Below are positions 44,923 through 52,843 of a stretch of DNA of 64,000 bases, in pieces; position 1 is the first letter of the stretch, and the number at the start of each line of letters is the position of its first letter. The notes beneath the pieces are model-generated. The model saw nothing but the letters and a program-made list of their open reading frames with translations. It did no database searches and was not told the DNA's origin. The DNA is from an uncultured Lachnospiraceae bacterium (GTDB lineage: Bacteria > Bacillota > Clostridia > Lachnospirales > Lachnospiraceae): contig CAMUYQ010000006.1 in the NCBI GenBank assembly GCA_947165025.1, positions 1 to 64,000 on the forward strand. Reading direction: 5' to 3'. The position numbers were made by a program, and so were the translations under genes.

Positions 44923-45390
44923 TCAATACTTCCGGGCATCAAGTGATGCGTATTCGTCAAACAGTTCAAGACACGCATCGCGGTCGATCTGAGTCAGGTA
45001 ATCTTCGAATGCATCGCGCCCTCCGAACTTATCGTCAAAAGCCTTGTCACGAAATCCTATCCGCGCATTGTCCTCGATCGTACAGCCGTAGTATATCTTA
45101 TCTATGTTCGCCCACATGCACGCCGCAAGACACATCGGGCACGGCTCCCCTGTAGTATAGAGAGTGCATCCCGTAAGATCATATGTTGAGAGCTCCTGCT
45201 CGGCAGCCCTTATCGCGGTTACCTCGCCGTGTGCCGTTGAGTCGCATTTCTCAAGAACCCTGTTGTGACCGCGCGAGACAACGCGTCCGTCCTTGACTAT
45301 CACACTTCCGAACGGTCCGCCGTGACCGGCGAAAATCCCTTCTCTGGCTTCTTCTATTGCCATAAGCATATACGGATTGATATCAGACAT
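44923..45390 (-). CDS. guaD: Guanine deaminase-like nucleoside/base deaminase
   Basis: The 155-residue enzyme belongs to the CDA/MafB deaminase fold with zinc sites 'TAHGEVTAIRAA' (HxE) and 'EPCPMCLAACMWAN' (PCxxC). The N-terminal 'GGPFGSVIVKDGRVVSRGHN' and the Phe/Asp-rich C-terminus ('GFRDKAFDDKFGG') follow B. subtilis GuaD, which converts guanine to xanthine, more closely than tRNA adenosine deaminase TadA. An AAGGGGGA site precedes the ATG. Its promoter shares bases with that of ilvE on the other strand. The gene end touches that of the acyltransferase gene exactly. GuaD is likely; other purine or pterin deaminations are possible. Confidence 0.82.
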   Translation of the reverse strand: MSDINPYMLMAIEEAREGIFAGHGGPFGSVIVKDGRVVSRGHNRVLEKCDSTAHGEVTAIRAAEQELSTYDLTGCTLYTTGEPCPMCLAACMWANIDKIYYGCTIEDNARIGFRDKAFDDKFGGRDAFEDYLTQIDRDACLELFDEYASLDARKY

Positions 45391-45414
45391 GGCTCATTCC
45401 CCCTTATATTATTG

Positions 45415-45465
45415 ATTATACATAGCCCCACGGCTCTTGACAATTGAAGAAAGCAAGCGGATAAT
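45415..45465. promoter_or_regulatory. Back-to-back promoters of guaD-like gene and ilvE with overlapping -35 boxes
   Basis: Plus strand: TTGACA (45437-45442), 17 bases, GATAAT (45460-45465). Minus strand: TTGTCA (45443-45438), 17 bases, TATAAT (45420-45415). The two -35 boxes share five base pairs, so RNA polymerase could occupy only one promoter at a time. Confidence 0.65.
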
Positions 45466-45502
45466 GGGTTGATAAAAATAAATAAGAAAGAAGGAGTGAC
45501 AA

Positions 45503-46528
45503 ATGGAAAAGAAAAACATTGACTGGGGAAACCTGGGGTTTGGCTACATCCAGACCGACTACCGTTTTGTGTCCAATTTCAAGGATGGAAAGTGGGATGA
45601 CGGCGAGCTATCAACGGATGCCAATATCGTTCTTAACGAATGTTCATGCGTGCTCCAGTATGCCCAGACAGTTTTTGAAGGACTGAAGGCTTATACAACG
45701 GAAGACGGAAGAACAGTCGTATTCCGTCCTGATCTAAACGGAGAAAGGCTCGAGCAGTCAGCGGCAAGGCTGAAGATGCCTGTATATCCGAAGGAGAAGT
45801 TCCTTGAAGCCGTTCAGAAAGTTGTTAAGGCAAACGAGGCTTTTGTTCCTCCTTACGGAAGCGGCGCTTCACTTTACCTGCGCCCTTATATGTTCGGTTC
45901 GGATCCTGTCATCGGCGTTAAGCCTGCAACAGAGTATCAGTTCCGTATTCTCACGACACCTGTCGGACCTTACTTCAAGGGCGGCGTTAAGCCCCTTACG
46001 GTCCGCATTTGTGATTATGACCGTGCTGCACCGCACGGAACAGGAAACATCAAGGCCGGCCTTAACTATGCGATGAGCCTGTTTGCGATCGTTGATGCTC
46101 ATGAGAAGGGATTTGACGAGAACTTCTATCTTGATGCGGCAACACGTACAAAGATCGAGGAGACAGGCGGAGCCAACATCATATTCATCACAAAGGACGG
46201 TAAGCTTGTTACACCGAAGTCGGATTCGATCCTTCCTTCGATCACAAGACGTTCTATAGTTCAGGTCGCAAGAGAGTATCTTGACATGGAAGCAGAAGAG
46301 CGTGAGATCCACGTTGATGAGCTTGCGGATTTCGCCGAGTGCGGACTGTGCGGAACGGCAGCTGTAATCTCACCTGTCGGCAAGATCGTCGATCACGGCA
46401 AGGAGATCTGCCTGCCTGCAGGAATGACAGATATGGGACCTGTAACAAAGAAACTTTACGATACACTTACCGGCATCCAGATGGGCAGGATCAAAGGCCC
46501 TGAAGGATGGGTTGTTGAGGTGTGCTGA
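45503..46528 (+). CDS. ilvE: Branched-chain amino acid aminotransferase
   Basis: The 341-residue class IV PLP enzyme exchanges the amino group of Leu, Ile or Val with 2-oxoglutarate. Marks: 'DWGNLGFGYIQTDYRFV' N-terminus, 'YAQTVFEGLKAYTTEDG', 'RPDLNGERLEQSAARLKMP', PLP-Lys in 'GTGNIKAGLNYAMS', and the cofactor-binding 'EETGGANIIFITKDG' and 'ECGLCGTAAVISPVG'. Length is typical of the long-type BCAT. A GAAGGAG site lies 7 bases before the ATG and the gene has its own promoter. In this genomic region it sits near an oxoacid ferredoxin oxidoreductase module, which could consume such oxoacids. Assignment is secure. Confidence 0.95.
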   Translation: MEKKNIDWGNLGFGYIQTDYRFVSNFKDGKWDDGELSTDANIVLNECSCVLQYAQTVFEGLKAYTTEDGRTVVFRPDLNGERLEQSAARLKMPVYPKEKFLEAVQKVVKANEAFVPPYGSGASLYLRPYMFGSDPVIGVKPATEYQFRILTTPVGPYFKGGVKPLTVRICDYDRAAPHGTGNIKAGLNYAMSLFAIVDAHEKGFDENFYLDAATRTKIEETGGANIIFITKDGKLVTPKSDSILPSITRRSIVQVAREYLDMEAEEREIHVDELADFAECGLCGTAAVISPVGKIVDHGKEICLPAGMTDMGPVTKKLYDTLTGIQMGRIKGPEGWVVEVC

Positions 46529-46547
46529 TAGGAAGGATTAGTTATAA

Positions 46548-46967
46548 ATGAAAAAATTCTGGTCTGAATTCAAAACATTCATATCCAAAGGCAGCGTTAT
46601 GGACATGGCAGTCGGTATCATCATAGGCGGCGGCTTCACGGCCATTGTCAATTCGCTCGTTAACGATGTTGTAATGCCTCTGCTGTCGGTACTTACCGGC
46701 GGATATGATTTTACGAAGCTTTCGGTTACTATCGGAAGCGGTGAAAATGCGGCAGCTCTGAACTACGGTCTTTTTATCTCGGCTGTGATCAACTTCCTTC
46801 TGATCGCGTTGGTGATCTTCTGCCTTATCAAGTCGATCAACAAGATGAAGGACAAGATCAGGAAGAACGAGGAGGCGGATCCTACCACGAAGATCTGTCC
46901 TTACTGCAAGTCAGAGATAGACATCGAGGCAACGAGATGCCCGCACTGCACTTCGGAACTTAAATGA
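46548..46967 (+). CDS. mscL: Large-conductance mechanosensitive channel MscL with C-terminal zinc ribbon
   Basis: The 139-residue protein has the MscL core: 'FWSEFKTFISKGSVMDMAVG' amphipathic start and TM1 'IIIGGGFTAIVNSLVNDVVM', a short outer loop ('LTGGYDFTKLSVTI'), and TM2 'GLFISAVINFLLIALVIFCL'. It opens at high membrane tension to release solutes on osmotic downshock. Following the usual cytoplasmic helix is a zinc ribbon, 'CPYCKSEIDIEATRCPHC' (CX2C...CX2C), which E. coli MscL lacks. It lies 19 bases after ilvE with an AGGA site. A palindrome follows that could end the transcript. Confidence 0.93.
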   Translation: MKKFWSEFKTFISKGSVMDMAVGIIIGGGFTAIVNSLVNDVVMPLLSVLTGGYDFTKLSVTIGSGENAAALNYGLFISAVINFLLIALVIFCLIKSINKMKDKIRKNEEADPTTKICPYCKSEIDIEATRCPHCTSELK

Positions 46968-46983
46968 TCTGGATTTACTGAGT

Positions 46984-47039
46984 AAAACAGGGGACGGTTC
47001 TGCGATACGGTATCGTATCACAGAACCGTCCCCTGTTTT
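46984..47039. repeat. REP-like perfect palindrome (ACAGGGGACGGTTCT type)
   Basis: A 19-bp perfect stem, AAAACAGGGGACGGTTCTG (46984-47002) with its complement (47021-47039), continues as GATACG/CGTATC around a GTAT loop. The core resembles palindromes scattered through many Firmicute genomes. It could double as a terminator after mscL, given the TTTT end. Confidence 0.8.
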
Positions 47040-47042
47040 GTC

Positions 47043-47071
47043 TTGACATCCCCCGGAAAATGATATATCAT
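47043..47071 (+). promoter_or_regulatory. Sigma-70 promoter of the symporter gene
   Basis: TTGACA (47043-47048), 17 bases, TATCAT (47066-47071). The -35 box begins four bases after the REP-like palindrome. Confidence 0.65.
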
Positions 47072-47080
47072 CCCTTTAGT

Positions 47081-47107
47081 GCGTTACACTTTAACGCGTC
47101 AAAGTAA
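47081..47107. promoter_or_regulatory. Overlapping inverted repeats in the symporter leader
   Basis: GCGTTA (47081-47086) pairs with TAACGC (47092-47097). The same stretch also shows TTAC-A-CTTT (47084-47092) against AAAGTAA (47101-47107). Either may be an operator just downstream of the transcription start, or alternative RNA stems. Confidence 0.4.
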
Positions 47108-47128
47108 TAAACAGAAAGGGAAGATAAC

Positions 47129-48655
47129 ATGTTAGTAAAAATCTCACTGCTCGTATTATTCTTTGCCGTTATGATCTTCATCGGTTTTGCATCAAAAAAG
47201 AGTGCAAAAGATGTTAACGGCTTTGTTCTCGGAGGACGTAACGTAGGTCCGTGGCTTACCGCGTTCGCATACGGAACATCGTACTTCTCATCGGTTGTGT
47301 TCGTAGGTTATGCCGGACAGTTCGGATGGAAATACGGTATGGCATCAACCTGGATTGGACTCGGAAACGCGTTCATCGGATCGCTCATGGCCTGGGTCAT
47401 CCTCGGCAGAAGAACGAGAGTCATGACCAATCATCTCGATTCCGCAACAATGCCGGAATTCTTTTCAAAGAGATTTGAAAGTCATTCGCTGAAGATCGCA
47501 TCTTCCGTTATCATATTTGTATTTCTTATCCCTTATACGGCATCGATCTACAACGGTCTTTCAAGGCTGTTCTCGATGGCATTTGATATCCCTTATGCAT
47601 GGTGCATAACGGTCATGGCACTTCTGACGGCGCTCTACGTTATCGTCGGCGGATACGTTGCGACCGCATGGAATGATTTTGTACAGGGTATCATCATGCT
47701 GATTGGTATCGCGCTTGTCATATGGGCTGTTCTTAACGGAAAGGGCGGATTCATGAGCGCGATAATGCAGCTGTCTCAGATCGAAAGTGATGTACCCCAG
47801 ACACTCGGACAGCCCGGTGCGTTCGCATCATTCTTCGGAACAGATCCCGCAGGCCTGGTCGGTGTCGTGATCCTTACGTCACTCGGTACATGGGGACTGC
47901 CTCAGATGGTCCATAAGTTTTATGCGATCAAGGATGAGAGAAGCGTTAAGACAGGTACGATCATCTCGACGATCTTTGCTATCGTTGTTGCAGGCGGAAC
48001 ATATTTCCTCGGCGGTTTTACAAGACTGTTTGACGATCCTTCTCTTTACAAAGAGGACGGCTCGATGATGTTTGATGCCATCATGCCTCACATGCTTTCA
48101 ACCCTTCCCGATATACTCATAGGTGTTACCGTTGTGCTTGTCCTGTCGGCTTCGATGTCAACACTGTCATCTCTCGTGCTGACATCCAGTTCAACCCTGA
48201 CACTTGATTTTATCAAAGACCTTTTTGCAAAGAACATGAGCGAAAAGAAACAGGTTGTAACGATGAGAATATTCATCGGTGTGTTCATCCTGATCTCGGT
48301 TCTTATAGCGCTTGATCCGCCGACATTTATCGCACAGCTCATGGGTATATCCTGGGGTGCACTTGCGGGCGCGTTCTTAGGACCCTTTGTATATGCGCTC
48401 TACGATAAGAAAACGACAAAGCTTTCCGTATGGGCGAGCTTTGTGGCCGGTGTGGGCATCACCGTGCTCAACATGTTCTTCAACTTCTTCTCTTCGCCTA
48501 TAGTAGCAGGTGCAGTTGCGATGATCGTATCTCTCATCATCGTTCCGATCGTGAGCCGTATCACGCCGCAGCTGTCAGATGCATCGAAGGATGCGATCTT
48601 CTCATGCTATAACCAGACGGTTGTTGTATCGAAGAAGAACTCGCTGGAAGAATGA
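47129..48655 (+). CDS. Sodium:solute symporter (SSS family)
   Basis: The 508-residue protein has about 13 TM helices and the SSS signature pattern: 'GFVLGGRNVGPWLTAFAYGT' near the start, 'VIVGGYVATAWNDFVQGIIM' in the core, and 'SMSTLSSLVLTSSSTLTLDF' in TM8, where family members bind sodium. It takes up a solute with Na+. Promoter, leader repeats and AAAGGGAAG ribosome site are its own. The gene sits directly upstream of the iorAB-paaK module on the same strand, which suggests import of an aromatic or branched oxoacid, amino acid or carboxylate; this is inference from context. Confidence 0.92.
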   Translation: MLVKISLLVLFFAVMIFIGFASKKSAKDVNGFVLGGRNVGPWLTAFAYGTSYFSSVVFVGYAGQFGWKYGMASTWIGLGNAFIGSLMAWVILGRRTRVMTNHLDSATMPEFFSKRFESHSLKIASSVIIFVFLIPYTASIYNGLSRLFSMAFDIPYAWCITVMALLTALYVIVGGYVATAWNDFVQGIIMLIGIALVIWAVLNGKGGFMSAIMQLSQIESDVPQTLGQPGAFASFFGTDPAGLVGVVILTSLGTWGLPQMVHKFYAIKDERSVKTGTIISTIFAIVVAGGTYFLGGFTRLFDDPSLYKEDGSMMFDAIMPHMLSTLPDILIGVTVVLVLSASMSTLSSLVLTSSSTLTLDFIKDLFAKNMSEKKQVVTMRIFIGVFILISVLIALDPPTFIAQLMGISWGALAGAFLGPFVYALYDKKTTKLSVWASFVAGVGITVLNMFFNFFSSPIVAGAVAMIVSLIIVPIVSRITPQLSDASKDAIFSCYNQTVVVSKKNSLEE

Positions 48656-48695
48656 TCACAGGCTGTCTGTTTTTTCTTTTGTTTTGCCCGGTGTG

Positions 48696-48705
48696 ATGAT
48701 ATAAT
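48696..48705 (+). promoter_or_regulatory. Extended -10 promoter of iorA
   Basis: ATGATATAAT includes TGATATAAT, an extended -10 (TATAAT at 48700-48705). TTTTGT lies 17 bases upstream as a poor -35. The gap after the symporter holds only a weak T-rich stem, so some read-through is likely. Confidence 0.5.
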
Positions 48706-48741
48706 ACTGAGCGTATTTACTATTGAAAGAAGGAAGCAGTT

Positions 48742-50490
48742 ATGAGTGATAAGAAGAAGATCATGATGCTGGGAAATGAAGCCATTGCCCGCGGTGCATA
48801 TGAAGCCGGGGTGAAGGTAAGCGCCGCATATCCGGGAACACCCAGCACGGAGATAAGTGAAAATCTTGTTCAGTACAAGGACGATCTGTACTGTGAGTGG
48901 TCACCGAATGAGAAGGTTGCGACGGAAGTTGCGATCGGCGCTTCGATGGCAGGCGTTCGTGCGATGTGCTCGATGAAGCATGTCGGAGTCAACGTTGCAG
49001 CTGACCCTCTGTATACGGTGTCATACATAGGAGTGTCGGGCGGACTTGTGATGATCGCGGCTGACGATCCGGGAATGTATTCGTCGCAGAACGAGCAGGA
49101 TACACGTATGGTTGCAAGAGCAGCGCACGTGCCGGTTCTTGAGCCTTCGGATTCGCAGGAGGCAAAGGATTTTGTCAAAGCCGCATTTGATATAAGCGAA
49201 AAATATGACACGCCTGTGATAGTACGCACGACTACGAGACTCGCACATTCGCAGAGTCTTGTATCACTTGAGGACAGACAGGATATACCTGATAAAACAT
49301 ATGAACGCGATATCGCAAAACGCGTCATGATGCCTGCGATGGCAAAGGGAAGACATCTCGTTGTTGAGGACCGCGAAAAGAGACTTGAATCGGATTCATG
49401 CGAGATGTCCGTGAACAGGGTCGAGATGAGAGACTCTAAGATCGGTGTGATCACGAGCGGAATACCTTACCAGTACGTCCGTGAGGCGCTCCCCGATGCA
49501 AGTGTGTTAAAGCTCGGAATGGTCAATCCGCTTCCGAGAAAGCTCATAGAGGATTTTTCAAAGAAGGTTGATAAGCTCTACGTGATCGAAGAACTCGAAC
49601 CGCTCATCGAACTCCAGGTAAGAGCGTGGGGTATCAGCTGCATCGGAAAAGAGATATTCACGGTACAGGGCGAGTACAGTGCGAACATGCTCCGCAAGGC
49701 GATCCTTAACGAGAACGTGGACGTAAAATCACCCGCTGACGTTCCGAACCGTCCTCCGATACTGTGTCCCGGATGTCCTCACAGAAGCGTATATACGGTT
49801 CTTAATAAGCTGAAGCTTCATGCGGCAGGTGATATCGGATGTTACACCCTGGGCGCGGTCGCACCGCTTTCCGTTATTGATACTACGGTCTGCATGGGTT
49901 CTTCCATATCAACTCTTCACGGTATGGAGAAGGCAAAGGGTAAGGACTACATCAAAAACTGGGTAGCCGTTATCGGTGATTCAACATTCATGCACACGGG
50001 TGTCAATTCACTCATGAACATGTTCTACAATCAGGGAACCGGGACGGTGATGATACTTGATAATTCCACGACCGGAATGACCGGACATCAGGATCATGCC
50101 GCTACCGGGAAAACACTTCAGGGAGATATCGTTCCTGCGATAAACATATATGATCTCTGCAAAGCGATCGGGATCAAAAACGTAACTGAAGTTGACGCAT
50201 TTGATATCGATACTCTTGAGAAGGTCGTCAAGGAATCCGTTGCGTCCGATGAACTGTGCGTGATCATAACAAAATCACCGTGCGTCATGCTCGGACAGAA
50301 GCCTGTGACACACAAATGTGAGTCGGATCCCGAGAAGTGCAAAAAGTGCGGAATGTGCTTAAAACCCGGATGTCCTGCGATCACAAGACGCGAAGACGGA
50401 ACGGTGGCAATAGATGATACACTGTGCAACGGATGCGATCTCTGTAAGAGCATGTGCAAATTCGGAGCTATTAAATGCACGGATCTGTGA
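48742..50490 (+). CDS. iorA: Indolepyruvate:ferredoxin oxidoreductase, alpha subunit
   Basis: The 582-residue subunit binds thiamine diphosphate and two 4Fe-4S clusters. With IorB it turns arylpyruvates into aryl-CoA plus CO2, passing electrons to ferredoxin. N-terminal pyrimidine-binding half: 'AIARGAYEAGVKVSAAYPGT' and 'CEWSPNEKVATEVAIGASMA'. PP-binding half: 'LCPGCPHRSVYTVL', 'GDSTFMHTGVNSLMNMFYNQ' and 'MILDNSTTGMTGHQDH'. The C-terminus is a ferredoxin domain, 'CKKCGMCLKPGCP' and 'CNGCDLCKSMCKFGAIKC'. An AAGGAAG site lies 7 bases before the ATG. It is full length. Two GAA-loop type hairpins in this window share sequence with the one straddling its stop codon. Confidence 0.96.
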   Translation: MSDKKKIMMLGNEAIARGAYEAGVKVSAAYPGTPSTEISENLVQYKDDLYCEWSPNEKVATEVAIGASMAGVRAMCSMKHVGVNVAADPLYTVSYIGVSGGLVMIAADDPGMYSSQNEQDTRMVARAAHVPVLEPSDSQEAKDFVKAAFDISEKYDTPVIVRTTTRLAHSQSLVSLEDRQDIPDKTYERDIAKRVMMPAMAKGRHLVVEDREKRLESDSCEMSVNRVEMRDSKIGVITSGIPYQYVREALPDASVLKLGMVNPLPRKLIEDFSKKVDKLYVIEELEPLIELQVRAWGISCIGKEIFTVQGEYSANMLRKAILNENVDVKSPADVPNRPPILCPGCPHRSVYTVLNKLKLHAAGDIGCYTLGAVAPLSVIDTTVCMGSSISTLHGMEKAKGKDYIKNWVAVIGDSTFMHTGVNSLMNMFYNQGTGTVMILDNSTTGMTGHQDHAATGKTLQGDIVPAINIYDLCKAIGIKNVTEVDAFDIDTLEKVVKESVASDELCVIITKSPCVMLGQKPVTHKCESDPEKCKKCGMCLKPGCPAITRREDGTVAIDDTLCNGCDLCKSMCKFGAIKCTDL

Positions 50491-50504
50491 AGCAGATGTT
50501 GGTT
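50483..50504 (+). repeat. GAA-loop hairpin across the iorA stop codon, second copy of an intergenic motif
   Basis: ATCTGT (50483-50488), GAA loop, GCAGAT (50492-50497), then GTTGGTT. The same ATCTG(C/T)GAAGCAGATGTTGGTT string occurs at 16666-16687. The TGA stop is part of the stem and loop. Confidence 0.65.
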
Positions 50505-50530
50505 GATGAACAGAATCGATGGGAGAAACT

Positions 50531-51100
50531 ATGGAAACTAAGAATATAATGATCGTCGGCGTGGGCGGTCAGGGAACACTTCTTACGAGCAGGATACTCG
50601 GCGGCGTTATGCTTGACGGAGGATTTGAAGTCAAGATGAGCGAGGTTCACGGAATGGCGCAGCGCGGTGGATCCGTTGTTACTTTCGTACGCTATGGAGA
50701 AGAAGTGTCCGAGCCGATCGTCGAGGAAGGATGTGCGGATGTCCTTATAGCATTTGAGAGACTGGAAGCTCTCCGCTATGCGCATTTCCTGAAGAAGGAC
50801 GGCGTTATCATCGTTAACGACCAGCGCATGGATCCGATGCCGGTCGTAATGGGAGCCGCAAAATATCCCGAGAACATCATCGAGGATCTTTCAAAGGAAT
50901 ATAAAGTCATATCGGTCGATGCGATGGCCGAAGCAAAGAAGCTCGGCAATACAAAGGTCTTCAATGTAGTGATACTCGGTGTTGCCGCCAAGCATATGGA
51001 CTTTACCATTGAGCAGTGGAATGCGGTGATCGAGAGGATCGTGAAGCCGAAGTTTGTGGAGATAAACAAGGAAGCGTTTGAGGTAGGATACAGATTATGA
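50531..51100 (+). CDS. iorB: Indolepyruvate:ferredoxin oxidoreductase, beta subunit
   Basis: The 189-residue protein matches the gamma-type 2-oxoacid oxidoreductase domain: 'NIMIVGVGGQGTLLTSRILG' Gly-rich start, 'MSEVHGMAQRGGSVVTFVR' and 'ADVLIAFERLEALRYAHFL'. It completes IorA into the active enzyme. A GGGAGAAA site precedes the ATG at 50531. The last four bases overlap the start of the acyl-CoA ligase gene (ATGA), so its translation is coupled to the enzyme that would interconvert the CoA product and free acid. The pairing with iorA makes the assignment firm. Confidence 0.95.
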   Translation: METKNIMIVGVGGQGTLLTSRILGGVMLDGGFEVKMSEVHGMAQRGGSVVTFVRYGEEVSEPIVEEGCADVLIAFERLEALRYAHFLKKDGVIIVNDQRMDPMPVVMGAAKYPENIIEDLSKEYKVISVDAMAEAKKLGNTKVFNVVILGVAAKHMDFTIEQWNAVIERIVKPKFVEINKEAFEVGYRL

Positions 51101-52395
51101 TTTGGAATGAAACGAAAGAATGCATGAGTGCTGATGAGAAGCTTACGCTTCAGAGCGCAAGGCTCGTCAAGCAGGTCGACAGGGTTTACCACAACGTTGA
51201 ATACTACAGAAAGCGTATGCAGTCGGTGGGACTCGAGCCCGGTGATATCAAAGGTATCGAGGATCTGAAAAAGCTCCCGTACACGACGAAAAATGATCTT
51301 CGCGATTATTATCCGTTCGGCCTGTTTGCTGTACCGCGTGAGCAGATCGTGCGTGTACATGCATCGAGCGGAACTACGGGAAAAGCTACGGTTGTAGGAT
51401 ACACAAGACGTGATATAGATATTTGGGCTGAGTGCGTTGCAAGGTGTCTGGCCGGCGCAGGTGTCACATCAAAGGATATCATCCAGGTGGCATACGGATA
51501 CGGCCTGTTCACGGGAGGTCTCGGAGCTCACTACGGCGCCGAATACATGGGTGCGACCGTTGTTCCCCAGTCTACCGGAAACACAAAAAAGCTCCTTACG
51601 ATGATGCAGGATTTCGGTGTGACTGCGATCGCCTGCACACCTTCATATCTTCTGCATATTGCTGAAGTGGTAAAGGAAGAAGGTATCCTTGACGAACTCA
51701 AGCTCAAGGTTGCGATCTGCGGTGCTGAGCCGTGGACCGAGAACATGCGACGCATGATCGAGGAAGAGCTTCATATCAAGGCATTTGACATATACGGCCT
51801 GTCTGAGATCATGGGTCCCGGTGTTGCATGTGACTGTGAATTCCACAAGGGACTGCATATACATGACGATCATTTCTATCCCGAGATCATCGATCCTAAG
51901 ACATTTGAACCGGTTGGAGAAGGTGTAACGGGTGAGCTTGTTATAACAACGCTTACAAAAGAGGGACTTCCACTCATCAGATACAGGACAAAGGATCTGA
52001 CGAGCATCGAATACGGAAAGTGTGACTGCGGACGTACGCAGCCGAGGATACAGAAGTTTACCGGAAGAAGCGACGACATGCTCATAATCCGCGGCGTGAA
52101 CGTATTCCCGTCACAGGTTGAAGCCGCTCTTCTTGAGATGGGTGAGACAACCCCGAACTACATGATGATAGTTGACCGTGTCGATCATCAGGATACACTC
52201 GAGGTTCAGGTTGAGGTTGATGAGAGTTACTTCGATGATGATATGAGAGGTCTTGATAATCTTTCAAATAAAGTCAAAGGTGCTCTTAAGCAGGCGCTCG
52301 GACTTGCCGTTAAGGTCAAGCTCGTTGAGCCCAAGACTCTGCCCCGCTATGAGGGTAAGTCGGTGCACGTTATCGATAACCGTAAACTTGAGTGA
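51097..52395 (+). CDS. paaK: Phenylacetate-CoA ligase type aryl-acid/CoA ligase
   Basis: The 432-residue protein is full length for PaaK. AMP-forming ligase motifs: P-loop 'VHASSGTTGKATVVGYTRRD', 'YGLSEIMGPGVACDCE' and 'LITTLTKEGLPLIRYRTKDL', then C-terminal 'GRSDDMLIIRGVNVFPSQVE'. In arylpyruvate fermentation the reverse reaction yields ATP: aryl-CoA + AMP + PPi to aryl-acetate. The four-base overlap with iorB supports use of the same metabolite stream (indolepyruvate, phenylpyruvate or hydroxyphenylpyruvate). Which aromatic acid it prefers cannot be read from sequence. Confidence 0.93.
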   Translation: MIWNETKECMSADEKLTLQSARLVKQVDRVYHNVEYYRKRMQSVGLEPGDIKGIEDLKKLPYTTKNDLRDYYPFGLFAVPREQIVRVHASSGTTGKATVVGYTRRDIDIWAECVARCLAGAGVTSKDIIQVAYGYGLFTGGLGAHYGAEYMGATVVPQSTGNTKKLLTMMQDFGVTAIACTPSYLLHIAEVVKEEGILDELKLKVAICGAEPWTENMRRMIEEELHIKAFDIYGLSEIMGPGVACDCEFHKGLHIHDDHFYPEIIDPKTFEPVGEGVTGELVITTLTKEGLPLIRYRTKDLTSIEYGKCDCGRTQPRIQKFTGRSDDMLIIRGVNVFPSQVEAALLEMGETTPNYMMIVDRVDHQDTLEVQVEVDESYFDDDMRGLDNLSNKVKGALKQALGLAVKVKLVEPKTLPRYEGKSVHVIDNRKLE

Positions 52396-52426
52396 TTCAT
52401 CGCAGCAGAATAATGGAGGTTACAGT

Positions 52427-52843
52427 ATGGCAGTTAAACAGGTAACGGTATTTATCGGGAATAAAGAAGGCAGGATCGAGAAAGTAACGGAGATCCTTAA
52501 GAATAACAGCATCAACATCAGCTCGCTCTCACTGGCAGAGTCGGTTGATTTCGGACTGCTCAGACTTATAGTGTCCGAGCCTGAGAAGGCAAAGGATGCG
52601 CTCAAAGCGGAAGGACTGTCTGTAAGACTGTCTGATGTCATAGCTGTAGAGATCTCAAACAAACCGGGTTCTCTTCACGAACTACTGACTGCGCTTGTTG
52701 ACTTTAACATAGAGTACATGTACGTACTCTCAAGCGCCGACAGAGCCTCTATGGTCATGAAGATCAAGGACTATGAGGCTGCAGAGTCGGTGATCTCTAC
52801 GAGCGGATTCAAGATCCTTTCGCAGAGCGAAGTGTGTCGCTGA
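52427..52843 (+). CDS. Tandem ACT-domain protein
   Basis: The 138-residue protein consists of two ACT folds: 'VTVFIGNKEGRIEKVTEILK' with 'INISSLSLAESVDFGLLRLIV' (about 1-65), and 'AVEISNKPGSLHELLTALVD' with 'IEYMYVLSSADRASMVMKI' (about 68-135). ACT pairs bind amino acids and control linked enzymes. Proteins of this type commonly follow phenylacetate-CoA ligase genes in Clostridia. Start is ATG 52427 after GGAGG. The final 35 bases overlap the convergent PLP gene. It probably senses an aromatic amino acid to tune the iorAB-paaK route; this is inference. Confidence 0.9.
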   Translation: MAVKQVTVFIGNKEGRIEKVTEILKNNSINISSLSLAESVDFGLLRLIVSEPEKAKDALKAEGLSVRLSDVIAVEISNKPGSLHELLTALVDFNIEYMYVLSSADRASMVMKIKDYEAAESVISTSGFKILSQSEVCR

